A DNA stretch of 64,000 bases, taken from the NCBI RefSeq assembly GCF_021726475.1, contig NZ_JAKJRU010000002.1, positions 372,001 through 436,000 on the forward strand, written 5' to 3'. The DNA comes from Pseudomonas oligotrophica (GTDB lineage Bacteria > Pseudomonadota > Gammaproteobacteria > Pseudomonadales > Pseudomonadaceae). A program made the translations under genes and the position numbers. Shown in pieces: positions 24,774 to 36,226 of this stretch (the first letter of the stretch is position 1; the number at the start of each line of letters is the position of its first letter). A model generated the notes under the pieces. The model was not told the origin of the DNA and ran no database searches. It saw only the letters and a program-made list of their open reading frames with translations.

Positions 24774-26168
24774 ATGAACGACATCAGTGTGCCCCAGCAG
24801 TACGACCTGGAAACCGCCGCGCTCAAGGTGCCGCCGCATTCCATCGAGGCCGAGCAGGCGGTGCTTGGCGGCCTCATGCTGGACAACAATGCCTGGGAGC
24901 GCGTGCTCGACCAGGTCTCCGATGGCGACTTCTATCGCCACGATCATCGCCTCATCTTCCGCGCCATCTTCGCCCTGGCCGAGCGCAACTCCCCATTCGA
25001 CGTGGTCACCCTGTCCGAGCAGCTGGACAAGGAAGGCCACCTGGCCCAGGTCGGCGGCCTGGCCTATCTCGGCGAGCTGGCGAAGAACACGCCGTCGGTG
25101 GCCAACATCAAGGCCTACGCGCAGATCATTCGCGAGCGGGCCACGCTGCGCCAGCTGATCGGCATCAGCAACGAGATCGCCGACAGCGCCTACGCGCCAC
25201 AGGGGCGCACCGGCGAGGAGATCCTCGACGAGGCCGAGCGGCTGATCTTCCAGATCGCCGAAGCGCGGCCGAAGACCGGCGGCCCGGTGGGCATCAACGA
25301 CATCCTGGTCAAGGCCATCGACCGCATCGACACCCTGTTCAATGCCGGCGAGGCGATCACCGGCCTGTCCACCGGCTTCACCGACCTGGACGAGGCCACC
25401 AACGGCCTGCAGCCGGCGGACCTGATCATCGTCGCGGGGCGTCCGTCGATGGGCAAGACCACCTTTGCCATGAATCTGGTGGAGAACGCCGTGCTGCGCA
25501 CCGACAAGGCGGTGCTGGTGTATTCGCTGGAGATGCCCTCCGAATCCATCGTGATCCGTATGCTCGCCTCGCTCGGGCGCATCGACCAGACCAAGGTGCG
25601 TGCGGGCAAGCTGGACGATGACGACTGGCCGCGGCTGACCAGTGCGGTCAACCTGCTCAACGACCGCAAGCTGTTCATCGACGATACCGCCGGCATCAGC
25701 CCGTCGGAGATGCGTGCACGCACCCGGCGCCTGGCCCGCGAGCACGGCGAGATCGCCATGATCATGGTCGACTACCTGCAGCTGATGCAGATTCCCGGCT
25801 CCAGTGGTGACAACCGGACCAACGAGATTTCCGAGATCTCGCGCTCGCTCAAGGGCCTGGCCAAGGAGTTCAACTGCCCGGTGATCGCCCTGTCGCAGCT
25901 GAACCGCTCGCTCGAGCAGCGCCCCAACAAGCGCCCGGTGAACTCCGACCTGCGTGAATCCGGGGCCATCGAGCAGGACGCCGACATCATCATGTTTGTC
26001 TACCGGGACGAGGTGTATCACCCGGAGACCGAATACAAGGGCGTCGCCGAGATCATCATCGGCAAGCAGCGGAACGGCCCGATCGGCACCACCCGCCTGG
26101 CGTTCCTCGGCCGCTATTCGCGCTTCGAGAACCTGGCGCCGGGCAGCTACCAGTTCGACGACGAGTGA
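24774..26168 (+). CDS. dnaB: Replicative DNA helicase DnaB
   Basis: Hexameric 5'-to-3' helicase of the replication fork, 464 residues. The N-terminal primase-interaction domain (PPHSIEAEQAVLGGLMLDN) is joined by a linker to the RecA-like ATPase with Walker A GRPSMGKT (222-229), Walker B IIMVDYLQL and the DLRESGAIEQDADIIMFVYR motif. The ATG at 24774 (MNDISVPQQYDLE) is chosen over an upstream in-frame start because the terminator of the previous operon lies in between. Confidence 0.97.
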   Translation: MNDISVPQQYDLETAALKVPPHSIEAEQAVLGGLMLDNNAWERVLDQVSDGDFYRHDHRLIFRAIFALAERNSPFDVVTLSEQLDKEGHLAQVGGLAYLGELAKNTPSVANIKAYAQIIRERATLRQLIGISNEIADSAYAPQGRTGEEILDEAERLIFQIAEARPKTGGPVGINDILVKAIDRIDTLFNAGEAITGLSTGFTDLDEATNGLQPADLIIVAGRPSMGKTTFAMNLVENAVLRTDKAVLVYSLEMPSESIVIRMLASLGRIDQTKVRAGKLDDDDWPRLTSAVNLLNDRKLFIDDTAGISPSEMRARTRRLAREHGEIAMIMVDYLQLMQIPGSSGDNRTNEISEISRSLKGLAKEFNCPVIALSQLNRSLEQRPNKRPVNSDLRESGAIEQDADIIMFVYRDEVYHPETEYKGVAEIIIGKQRNGPIGTTRLAFLGRYSRFENLAPGSYQFDDE

Positions 26169-26256
26169 GGCGGCCGGTTGCCGCCTGCGGGCGTGCTTGC
26201 GGCCTGGCGCGCGAAGGTCGAAGCTAGGCAGCTTCTTGGTCATCCGGAATCCTGCC

Positions 26257-27333
26257 ATGCGTCCCCTGGTTGCCACGGTCGATCTGGCCGCGCTTCGACA
26301 CAACTATCTCCATGCCAGGCAGTGCGCCCCCGGGCGCCGTGCCTTCGCCGTGGTCAAGGCCGATGCCTACGGCCACGGCGCGCGCCGCGTGGTGCAGGCG
26401 CTGCTGGAGATCGCCGATGGCTTCGCGGTGGCCTGCATCGAGGAGGCCGAAGTGGTGCGCGAGGTGGCGCCCGCGGCCCGGCTGCTGCTGCTCGAGGGCT
26501 GCTTCGAGCCGGCCGAGCTGCCGCGCGCCGCCGAGCTCGGTCTGGATATCGCGGTACAGGGCGAGGCGCAGGCCGAGGCGCTGCTGGCGGCCGAGCTGGC
26601 GCGTCCATTGAACGTCTGGCTCAAGCTTGACTCGGGCATGCACCGGCTGGGCTTCGATGCCGACGGCCTGCGCGCCTGCCATGCCCGGCTCAAGGGCGCA
26701 GCGCAGGTCGCCGAGCTGAACCTGATCAGCCACTTCGCCTGCGCCGACGAGCGCGGCCATGCGCTGACCGAGGCGCAGCTGGAACGCTATGCCGAGGTGA
26801 TGCAGCTCGGCTTCGACAACTGCACCCTGGCCAATTCGGCCGCCGTGCTGACGCTGCCGCAGGCGCACATGGAATGGATCCGCCCGGGCATCATGCTCTA
26901 CGGCGCCACGCCGTTCGCCGAGCTGTCGGCCGCGGCGCTGGGCCTGCGCCCGGTGATGAGCCTGACCGGCGCGCTGATCGCCATCCGCCAGGTCGAGGCC
27001 GGCGAGAGCGTCGGCTACGGCGCCGGCTGGGTGGCGCAGCGTCCGTCGCGCATCGGCACGGTCAGTTGCGGCTACGCCGACGGTTATCCGCGTAGCGCGC
27101 CGGCCGGCCGCGAGGTGGTGATCCATGGCCGGCGCGTGCCGCTGGCCGGACGGGTTTCGATGGACATGCTCGCGGTGGACCTCACCGACCTGCCGCAGGC
27201 GCAGCTCGGCGATGCGGTGGAACTCTGGGGCGCGCAGCTGCCGATCGACGAGCTCGCCCAGGCCTGCGGCACCATTGGCTACGAGCTGCTGACCAAGGTC
27301 ACGGCGCGGGTGCCGCGGCGCTACATCGACTGA
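26257..27333 (+). CDS. alr: Alanine racemase
   Basis: Pyridoxal-phosphate enzyme of 358 residues that interconverts L- and D-alanine for peptidoglycan. The cofactor lysine is K34 in VVKADAYGHG; the C-terminal half carries SVGYGAGW, the SCGYADGYPR stretch and VSMDMLAVDL. The dnaB-alr order is the usual one in Pseudomonas. An 88-bp gap separates it from dnaB; a terminator-like hairpin follows. Confidence 0.96.
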   Translation: MRPLVATVDLAALRHNYLHARQCAPGRRAFAVVKADAYGHGARRVVQALLEIADGFAVACIEEAEVVREVAPAARLLLLEGCFEPAELPRAAELGLDIAVQGEAQAEALLAAELARPLNVWLKLDSGMHRLGFDADGLRACHARLKGAAQVAELNLISHFACADERGHALTEAQLERYAEVMQLGFDNCTLANSAAVLTLPQAHMEWIRPGIMLYGATPFAELSAAALGLRPVMSLTGALIAIRQVEAGESVGYGAGWVAQRPSRIGTVSCGYADGYPRSAPAGREVVIHGRRVPLAGRVSMDMLAVDLTDLPQAQLGDAVELWGAQLPIDELAQACGTIGYELLTKVTARVPRRYID

Positions 27334-27411
27334 GGCGCTCGTCCGGCAGCCCCGTCCGCGTCTCGCCGGGGAGAACGGCGGCGAGCTCTCGACCGTCCGC
27401 CTGCAAAGCGA

Positions 27412-27450
27412 AAAGCCGAGCTGCATGCTCGGCTTTGCTGGTCATTTTTT
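27412..27450 (+). terminator. Terminator after alr
   Basis: AAAGCCGAGC (27412-27421) and GCTCGGCTTT (27427-27436) form a perfect 10-bp stem with a 5-base loop. A run of six T begins nine bases after the stem. Confidence 0.7.
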
Positions 27451-27454
27451 GTGC

Positions 27455-27460
27455 TATATT
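27455..27460 (+). promoter_or_regulatory. Possible -10 element for the YgiQ gene
   Basis: TATATT lies 36 bp before the chosen start, just after the alr terminator. No good -35 is present because the terminator hairpin occupies that position. Confidence 0.35.
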
Positions 27461-27495
27461 CCGCGCCCGTTTTCGCTGCCCCGGTTCTCCCCGCC

Positions 27496-29775
<2,280 letters not shown>

Positions 29776-29785
29776 GGCCGGGCCG

Positions 29786-31750
29786 CTAGAAACGGAAGGC
29801 GCGGGTGGCCTGCTCCAGCTGCCCGCCCAGGCGCAGCATCTGCGCGCTCTGCTCGCGGCCCTGGGCGATATGCGCCAGGTTGGTGTCGCCGATCTGGTGG
29901 ATATGTTCGCTGTGGCTGCGGATCTCGCTGACCGCCGCGCTCTGCTGGGCGGTGGCCTCGGCGATCTGCTCGGCCATGCGACCGATGTCGGTGATGGTGC
30001 GCACGATGCCTTCCAGCGCGCCGTCGGCCGTCTGCGCCAGCTGGGCGGTACGCTCGGCATGCTCGACCTGGGTGCGCATGGCTTCCAGCGACTGCGTGGC
30101 AGCGCCCTGCAGGTGCGCGATCAGTTGCTGGATCTCCTCGGTTGCCCCGGTGGTGCGCTGCGCCAGCGAACGCACCTCGTCGGCGACCACCGCGAAGCCG
30201 CGCCCGTGGCTGCCCGCGCGCGCCGCCTCGATCGCCGCGTTGAGCGCCAGCAGGTTGGTCTGCTCGGCGATCGAGCGGATCACCGTCAGCACCTTGCCGA
30301 TGGCCGAGGTCTCCTCGCTCAGGCGTTCGATCGCCTGGGCATTGTCCTGGACCTCGCCGACCAGCGCGCGCAGGCCGCCCAGGCTCTGGGCGATCACCTG
30401 CTGGCCCTCGCTCACTGCGCGGGCCGCGCCACGCCCGGCCGCAGCAGTCTCGCCGGCGCCCTCGGCGACCTGCTGAATGGTGGCTTCCAGCTCGCCCAGC
30501 GAATCGCGGATCTGCGCCGTGTTGTCGGCCTGGCTGCGGGCGCTGCGGTGCAGCTCGTCGCTCATGCTGTCCAGGCTGCGGCTGCTGCCGGCGACATCCT
30601 CGGCCTGCTGGCGCAGGGTGCCGACCAGTTGCAACAGGTAGCCACGCAGCTGATTGAGCGAGCTTTCCATCTCGCGCAGGTCGTCGATGCGCGAGGCGAT
30701 GCGGGCCGGCTCGGCGAAATCGCCGCGGGCCCAGGCCGACAGTGACGGCACCAACGCGCCGAGGGTCCGGGTGAGCTGGCGCTGCAGGCGGTCGATGCCC
30801 AGGGCGATGAACAGGATCAGCGCGATGATCGCGCCCTGCACCAGGCGTACTTCCTGCTGGATCCGGCCATGTTCGGCGCGCACCGCCGGGTCGAGGGCGG
30901 CGAGGGCCTGCTGTACGGCGGCCAGACGCTCCTCGGTGGCGCTCGCCAGCGCATGGCGGGTGGCGATCAGCTCGCGGGTGCGCGCCAGCTCCTGTGGGTA
31001 ACGCTTGACCAGGCCGCGCAGTTCGCGGCGCAGCTGCTCGCCCTGGTCGACCGCCTGCTGCTGCGTCTGCGCGGTGTCCAGCTCGAGCAGGGCGGCAAAG
31101 TCGCTCGCCGCCGAGTGCTGCGCCTCGAGGACGCCGAGCAGGGGCAGCTGTTCGAGGCGCTCGACCTGCTGCTGCAATGCTTGCTGCGCCTGCAGCACTG
31201 GCTCGGCGAGTTCCTCGCGGCCGCTGTCGACCAGCTTGCCGCGGGCATGGCTCAGACGCAGCAACTGCTGGCTGGCCTCGAACAGTGGTGCGCGGTAGGC
31301 ATCGGCCTCTGGGCGCTCGCTCTGCGCGACGTAGGCGGCAAGCTGGTCGAGGTTGGCGGCAGTCTCGCGTTCGGCTTGCAGCAGTAGGCCCTGGGGGTCG
31401 CCGGCCAGCTTGCCGGCGGCGAGCAGGTCGCCGGCGACGAATTCGCCCAGCGAGACGATGCTCGGCCGCAGCGCGGCGGCGAAGGTATCCGGCAGTTCCT
31501 TGAGTTCCGCGTCGAGGGCGGCCAGCGAGGCCGCTGCCTGGCTGTGGCGCAGGGCATCGCCGCCATGCAGGTAGGTGCGGATGTTGGCGGCGCTCTGCTG
31601 TTCGAAGTGCTGCGACAGGCTGAGGTAGCGAGCCATCAGCAGGTAGGGCCGTTGCAGGGCCTGCTCGGACCACCAGAGCGTGGCGCCCAGGGCCAGGCAG
31701 ACGCCGACCAGCAGCAGGGTATTGAGGGTGGTGAGCGACTTCAGACGCAT
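29786..31750 (-). CDS. Methyl-accepting chemotaxis protein, CtpL-like
   Basis: Chemoreceptor of 654 residues. TM1 is at about 10-28, then a large, mostly helical periplasmic domain (about 30-300), TM2 at about 302-320, a short HAMP-like stretch, and a cytoplasmic signalling domain with the highly conserved tip [18 protein letters not shown] and [18 protein letters not shown]. No CheR-docking pentapeptide is seen at the end (RAFRF). The position beside a GcbA-like cyclase matches PA4844 (CtpL) beside PA4843 in P. aeruginosa as I recall it; CtpL has been linked to phosphate and chlorinated-compound taxis. Ligand assignment here is inference. It starts 37 bp after the cyclase gene, so the two are probably co-transcribed. 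Confidence 0.85.
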   Translation of the reverse strand: MRLKSLTTLNTLLLVGVCLALGATLWWSEQALQRPYLLMARYLSLSQHFEQQSAANIRTYLHGGDALRHSQAAASLAALDAELKELPDTFAAALRPSIVSLGEFVAGDLLAAGKLAGDPQGLLLQAERETAANLDQLAAYVAQSERPEADAYRAPLFEASQQLLRLSHARGKLVDSGREELAEPVLQAQQALQQQVERLEQLPLLGVLEAQHSAASDFAALLELDTAQTQQQAVDQGEQLRRELRGLVKRYPQELARTRELIATRHALASATEERLAAVQQALAALDPAVRAEHGRIQQEVRLVQGAIIALILFIALGIDRLQRQLTRTLGALVPSLSAWARGDFAEPARIASRIDDLREMESSLNQLRGYLLQLVGTLRQQAEDVAGSSRSLDSMSDELHRSARSQADNTAQIRDSLGELEATIQQVAEGAGETAAAGRGAARAVSEGQQVIAQSLGGLRALVGEVQDNAQAIERLSEETSAIGKVLTVIRSIAEQTNLLALNAAIEAARAGSHGRGFAVVADEVRSLAQRTTGATEEIQQLIAHLQGAATQSLEAMRTQVEHAERTAQLAQTADGALEGIVRTITDIGRMAEQIAEATAQQSAAVSEIRSHSEHIHQIGDTNLAHIAQGREQSAQMLRLGGQLEQATRAFRF

Positions 31751-31787
31751 CCTGGCCTCGCGCGGCAGCAGCTACGGAGGCGGCAGG

Positions 31788-33416
31788 TTATGGCACTTTG
31801 ATGTCATCCTGATGACAGTGCTGGAAGCGCTCGACCCGGTTGCGTCCGGCGCGCTTGGCCCGGTACAGCGCGCTGTCGGCCTGCTGGGTGAGCGCACGCA
31901 CGTCGGCGTCGGCGCAGAGCTCGGTGACGCCGCAGCTGAAGGTGCAGCTCAGGTCGCCGGGCTGCGCCGGATAGCGGATCTCGGCGAAGCGCTGGCGGAT
32001 CTCGTCAAGGACCCGGGCGGCGGCCTCGGCGCCGGTGTCCGGCATCACCACGGCGAATTCCTCACCACCGTAGCGGCCGATGTGGTCGGTCTTGCGCAGG
32101 CGCTGCTTGAGGAACAGCGCCAGGCTCTTGATCACCCGGTCGCCCATCGGGTGGCCGAAGGTGTCGTTGACCTGCTTGAAGTGGTCGATGTCGAGCATGG
32201 CGAAAGCCAGCGGGCGGTTGTCGCGGCGGGCACGAAAACGGGCATCGTCCAGCAGTTGCAGGCAGTGGGTGTGGTTGTACAGGCCGGTCAGGCTGTCGCG
32301 CACGATGCGGGCCTTGAGGCTGCGCGCGCGGGCGGCGCGGGTGCGTACCGTGGCGATCAGGTGGCTGGGCTTGATCGGCTTGGTGAGGAAGTCGTCGCCG
32401 CCTTCGCCCATGGCGTCGAGCTGCTTGTCCAGGTCGTCCTCGGCCGAGAGATAGATGATCGGCACGCTGACGTAGCGCTCGTGTTGGCGGATCACCTTGG
32501 CCAGCTCGGTACCCAGGCAGTCGGGCATGTACATGTCGAGGATGATCAGGTCCGGCTGGAACTCGGCCAGCGCGGCGATCGCCTGGATCGGCTCGGTCAG
32601 GGTCTGGGTGACGATGCCGGCGTTGTTCAGCACGCGCTCGGTATGGGTCGCCTGGGCCCGGGAGTCGTCGATGATCAGCACCCGGATCGGCTCGTAGTGC
32701 GCGGTGCGGGTGAATATCTCGATCTTCTCCAGCAGGCTGGAGGCGTCCAGGGTGCCGGTGAAGAACTCCAGGCCGCCGGCGCGGACCGCGGCCAGGCGGG
32801 TCGGGGTGTCGGTTTCCTGGTGGCTGAAGAAGAGGATCGGCAGCTTGTCCTCGAGTCCCTGTTGCAACTGCTCGGCCAGCTGCAGGCCGCCGCCGGCGCC
32901 GTCGAAGTCAATCTCCATGACGATCGCCGCCGGGTGCCGCTCGTGCATTGCCGCGCGGAACTCGGCGACGCTGGCGAAGGCCCGCGCGCTCATGCCGAAG
33001 AAGTCCAGCTGGCGCACCAGGTGCTCGGCTCGCTCGAGGTCCTGCAGGGCGATGTACACCGGCTTGCTCAGTGGCGGCAGGAACGACTGGTTGTGCGGGT
33101 CGCCGTGGCGCAGGCCGGTGCGCGCCAGCCGGTAGACCAACTGGCTGAGCGTGGAGATGGTCTCGCTGGACAGTCGCCCGCGGTTGTCGCGGATGTCGCC
33201 GAGGCAGTCCTCGATGCTGATCGCCAGCAGGCTGTGCTCGGTCTGCTCGAAGCGCTCGGCGAAGCGGCGCAGGCGCAACGTGGCATCGGTCAGCGTGGCG
33301 TGATAGCGGTCGCTCCATTCGCCGCGCTGCAACTGTTGCCACAGCTCCAGGACTTCCCGTGCCTGGTGGATGACGCGCTGGGCGAAATGCTGCTTGAGTC
33401 CTTCCTGATCCGACAT
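31788..33416 (-). CDS. gcbA: Tandem-receiver diguanylate cyclase, GcbA-like
   Basis: Response regulator of 542 residues that makes cyclic-di-GMP. An N-terminal helical segment (about 1-115) is followed by a degenerate receiver (about 118-238), a full receiver (about 243-360) with acceptor D294 (LIILDMYMPD) and K346 (LTKPIKP), and a GGDEF domain with active site GGEEF (450-454) and inhibitory site RKTD (441-444) five residues ahead. In the first receiver Glu (E168) stands where the acceptor Asp is expected. The architecture and neighbours match GcbA of P. fluorescens and P. aeruginosa, involved in attachment and dispersal. It lies upstream of the chemoreceptor gene on the same strand. Confidence 0.85.
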   Translation of the reverse strand: MSDQEGLKQHFAQRVIHQAREVLELWQQLQRGEWSDRYHATLTDATLRLRRFAERFEQTEHSLLAISIEDCLGDIRDNRGRLSSETISTLSQLVYRLARTGLRHGDPHNQSFLPPLSKPVYIALQDLERAEHLVRQLDFFGMSARAFASVAEFRAAMHERHPAAIVMEIDFDGAGGGLQLAEQLQQGLEDKLPILFFSHQETDTPTRLAAVRAGGLEFFTGTLDASSLLEKIEIFTRTAHYEPIRVLIIDDSRAQATHTERVLNNAGIVTQTLTEPIQAIAALAEFQPDLIILDMYMPDCLGTELAKVIRQHERYVSVPIIYLSAEDDLDKQLDAMGEGGDDFLTKPIKPSHLIATVRTRAARARSLKARIVRDSLTGLYNHTHCLQLLDDARFRARRDNRPLAFAMLDIDHFKQVNDTFGHPMGDRVIKSLALFLKQRLRKTDHIGRYGGEEFAVVMPDTGAEAAARVLDEIRQRFAEIRYPAQPGDLSCTFSCGVTELCADADVRALTQQADSALYRAKRAGRNRVERFQHCHQDDIKVP

Positions 33417-33622
33417 GGTTCCGGCGTCCTGCGGTGTCGTGGGGGGAAATAGCTCGATGGTGGCGCCATGCTATCACTAACCTCGGGTGGTCATGCCAGT
33501 GACCCGTGGCGCGCTTCACAATTTCGCGCGGAGTCGCCCGGCAGCTGCGTTATAGTGGTGCGGCTGCCGCGCCGGCCGCCGTGCCGGCGCCTTTCGCCCA
33601 TCGAAAGAAGGACACCCCGCCC

Positions 33623-34675
33623 ATGCTCGACCTGAAGAATCGCTTCGCCCGCCTTGGCCGCTCCAACGGCCGCTCAGCGGGAGCCGCAGTGGGCAAGCCG
33701 ATCTGGCAGATGCTGGCGGTGGTGCTGGCGATCCTGCTGCTGGTGGCGCTGCTGGTGGGCTGGTACTGGAGCCGCGAGCCGGACTTGTTCCCGGTGCAGC
33801 AGCACGCCCGCGAGGCGTCCGAGGCCTCCGGGCGCCAACTGGTCAATGGCTACACCACGGTGGAAACCCTCAAGCGCGTCGCGAGCACCCTGCTCGACAA
33901 GCCGGGCGGCTACCTGAGCAACGACATCGCCCCGCCTGGCCTCTGGCTGGACAACATGCCGTCCTGGGAATACGGCGTGCTGGTCCAGGTACGGGACCTG
34001 ACCCGCGCCCTGCGCAAGGACTTCACCCGCTCGCAGTCGCAGTCCACGGAAGATCCTGATCTGTCCAAGGGTGAGCCGTTCTTCCACTTCGACAACCGCA
34101 GCTGGGCGCTGCCGGCGTCGGAGGGCGAGTATCGCAACGGCATCCGTTCGCTGGACCGCTACCTGGTGCGGCTCAGCGACCCGGCGCCCCAGGCGCTGTT
34201 CTACACCCGTGCCGACAACCTCAATAGCTGGCTGGGCGATGTCGCCACCCGTCTCGGCTCGCTGTCGCAACGGCTCTCGGCCAGCGTCGGCCGGGTCAAG
34301 CTGGACACCAACCTGGCCAACGAGCAGGCGAATGCCGGTGTCGTGCCACAGTTGAAAGAAGAAGTGGTCGAGACCCCCTGGCTGCAGATCGACAATGTCT
34401 TCTACGAGGCGCGCGGCCAGGCCTGGGCGCTGTCGCACCTGCTGCGGGCCATCGAGGTGGATTTCGCCGACGTGCTGGCGAAGAAGAACGCCACCGTCAG
34501 CGTGCGGCAGATCATCCGCGAACTCGAGGCGGCGCAGGAGCCGCTGTGGAGCCCGATGGTGCTCAATGGCAGCGGCTACGGCGTGCTGGCCAACCATTCG
34601 CTGGTGATGGCCAACTACATCTCCCGCGCCAACGCGGCGATCATCGATTTGCGCAACCTGCTGTCGCAGGGCTGA
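33623..34675 (+). CDS. DUF2333 family protein
   Basis: Protein of 350 residues with one N-terminal transmembrane segment (about 34-54, LAVVLAILLLVALLVGWYW) preceded by a basic stretch, so probably anchored in the inner membrane with the rest in the periplasm. Conserved-looking blocks include GGYLSNDIAPPGLWLDNMP and a W-rich C-terminal half. The function is unknown. Placement beside gcbA is conserved in Pseudomonas as I recall. The ATG at 33623 is preferred to a GTG/ATG 39 codons upstream, because a TATAGT hexamer lies at 33551-33556, inside that extension. Confidence 0.75.
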   Translation: MLDLKNRFARLGRSNGRSAGAAVGKPIWQMLAVVLAILLLVALLVGWYWSREPDLFPVQQHAREASEASGRQLVNGYTTVETLKRVASTLLDKPGGYLSNDIAPPGLWLDNMPSWEYGVLVQVRDLTRALRKDFTRSQSQSTEDPDLSKGEPFFHFDNRSWALPASEGEYRNGIRSLDRYLVRLSDPAPQALFYTRADNLNSWLGDVATRLGSLSQRLSASVGRVKLDTNLANEQANAGVVPQLKEEVVETPWLQIDNVFYEARGQAWALSHLLRAIEVDFADVLAKKNATVSVRQIIRELEAAQEPLWSPMVLNGSGYGVLANHSLVMANYISRANAAIIDLRNLLSQG

Positions 34676-34783
34676 TGGGCGGGAACGGCGCAGGCTGGGC
34701 TGCGTCCCTCCTGCGTTCCGGCTCGTGATGACTAGTGGGGCAGGCTTGGCGGGCAGCGCTGGCCTGGTGTTTCGAGCGGGGGC

Positions 34784-36121
34784 TCAGTCGAGTCCCAGCT
34801 TCTTCAAGCGATAACGCATGGAGCGGAATGTCAGGCCCAGGCGCTGCGCGGCCGCGGTGCGGTTCCAGCGGGTCTCCTCGAGGGCCTGCATGATCAGCTT
34901 GCGCTCGATCTCCTCGAGGTGGTCTTCCAGGTTGTCGATCTGCGCCAGGCTGCTGTCGCCGCCTTCGCCTGCCGGCGCGGCGTCGGCCAGGCGCAGGTCG
35001 CCGGCGCGGATCTCGTCGTCCTCGCACAGCGTGTAGGCGCGCTCGAGCATGTTCTCCAGCTCGCGCACGTTGCCGGGGAAGCGGTAGTTCTCCAGCTTGG
35101 CCAGGGCATCGGCAGTCAGCCGGGCCGGTTGCTGGTCGCAGTCGGTGGCCAGGCGCTTGAGCATCACCTCGGCCAGCAGGCCGATGTCTTCGCGTCGTTC
35201 GCGCAGCGGCGGCACGCGCAGCTCGATGACGTTCAGCCGGTAGTAGAGATCCTGGCGGAAGCGGCCGGCCGCGACTTCGCTGGCCAGGTCCTTGTGCGTG
35301 GCGCAGAGGATGCGCACGTCGACCATCACCTCCTGGGCGCCGCCGACCACGCGCACGGCCTTTTCCTGGATCGCGCGCAGCAGCTTGACCTGCATCGGCA
35401 AGGGCAGGTCGGCCACCTCGTCGAGGAACAGTGTGCCGCCGTTGGCGGCCTGGAACAGCCCGGGCTTGTCCTCGATGGCACCGCTGAAGCTGCCCTTCTT
35501 GTGACCGAAGAACTCGCTTTCCATCAGCTCGGAGGGGATCGCGCCGCAGTTGACCGGCACGAAGGGGCGCTCGGCGCGTGCGCCCTGCTCGTGGATCAGG
35601 CGCGCCACCAGTTCCTTGCCGCTGCCCGACTCGCCGCTGATGTAGACCGGCGCCTGGCTGCGGGCGAGCTTGGCGATCTGCTTGCGCAGGGTACGCATCG
35701 GCGGCGAATTGCCGAGCAGGCGGTTGTCCACCGGCGCCTCCGGCGCCGCGCTGCGCAGGCGCAGGGCGGTGCTGACCAGCTCGCGCAGGCGGTTGAGGTC
35801 CACCGGCTTGGTGAGGAAATCGAACGCGCCGGCCTTCAGCGCGCTGATCGCGGTGTCCAGGCTGCCGTAGGCGGTGATCATCGCCACCGGCAGGTGCGGG
35901 TGCTGCTGCTGGATGTGCTGCAGCAGCTCGAGTCCGGAGCCGTCCGGCAGGCGCATGTCGGTCAGGCACAGATCGTAGTGCTCGCGGCTCAGGCACTCGC
36001 GCGCCTCCTTGACGCTGCGGGCACTGCGCGTATCGAGTTTCATCCGCCCGAGGGTGATCTCCAGCAGTTCGCGGATGTCGGGCTCGTCGTCGATGATCAG
36101 GGCTTTCTGGCGGGCGCTCAT
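34784..36121 (-). CDS. pilR: Type IV pilus sigma-54 response regulator PilR
   Basis: NtrC-family activator of 445 residues that, when phosphorylated by PilS, drives sigma-54 transcription of the pilin gene and other surface functions. Receiver domain: D11, D12, acceptor D55, K105. AAA+ domain: Walker A GESGSGKE (163-170), sigma-54 contact loop GSFSGA (210-215), Walker B GGTLFLDE (228-235). C-terminal Fis-type helix-turn-helix: NRTAAAQRLGLTFRSMRYRLKKLG. The contact loop is usually GAFTGA; here A is S and T is S. The start at 36121 (MSARQKALIIDDEPD) is used; the frame extends 17 codons into the pilS-pilR gap. It converges with the DUF2333 gene. Confidence 0.95.
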   Translation of the reverse strand: MSARQKALIIDDEPDIRELLEITLGRMKLDTRSARSVKEARECLSREHYDLCLTDMRLPDGSGLELLQHIQQQHPHLPVAMITAYGSLDTAISALKAGAFDFLTKPVDLNRLRELVSTALRLRSAAPEAPVDNRLLGNSPPMRTLRKQIAKLARSQAPVYISGESGSGKELVARLIHEQGARAERPFVPVNCGAIPSELMESEFFGHKKGSFSGAIEDKPGLFQAANGGTLFLDEVADLPLPMQVKLLRAIQEKAVRVVGGAQEVMVDVRILCATHKDLASEVAAGRFRQDLYYRLNVIELRVPPLRERREDIGLLAEVMLKRLATDCDQQPARLTADALAKLENYRFPGNVRELENMLERAYTLCEDDEIRAGDLRLADAAPAGEGGDSSLAQIDNLEDHLEEIERKLIMQALEETRWNRTAAAQRLGLTFRSMRYRLKKLGLD

Positions 36122-36139
36122 GGTTCTTTCTGTCGGCTG

Positions 36140-36161
36140 ATGGGCGTGCTGCAGCGCCCAT
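36140..36161 (-). repeat. Hairpin in the pilS-pilR gap
   Basis: ATGGGCG (36140-36146) and CGCCCAT (36155-36161) form a 7-bp stem about 20 bp ahead of the pilR start on the minus strand. It could affect pilR translation; no T tract is present. Confidence 0.4.
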
Positions 36162-36226
36162 GTTAACCGCACGGGGCTCGGCCCGGCGCTTGCTTTGGTC
36201 GATGTGTGACGAGTAGCCGCTTCGCT

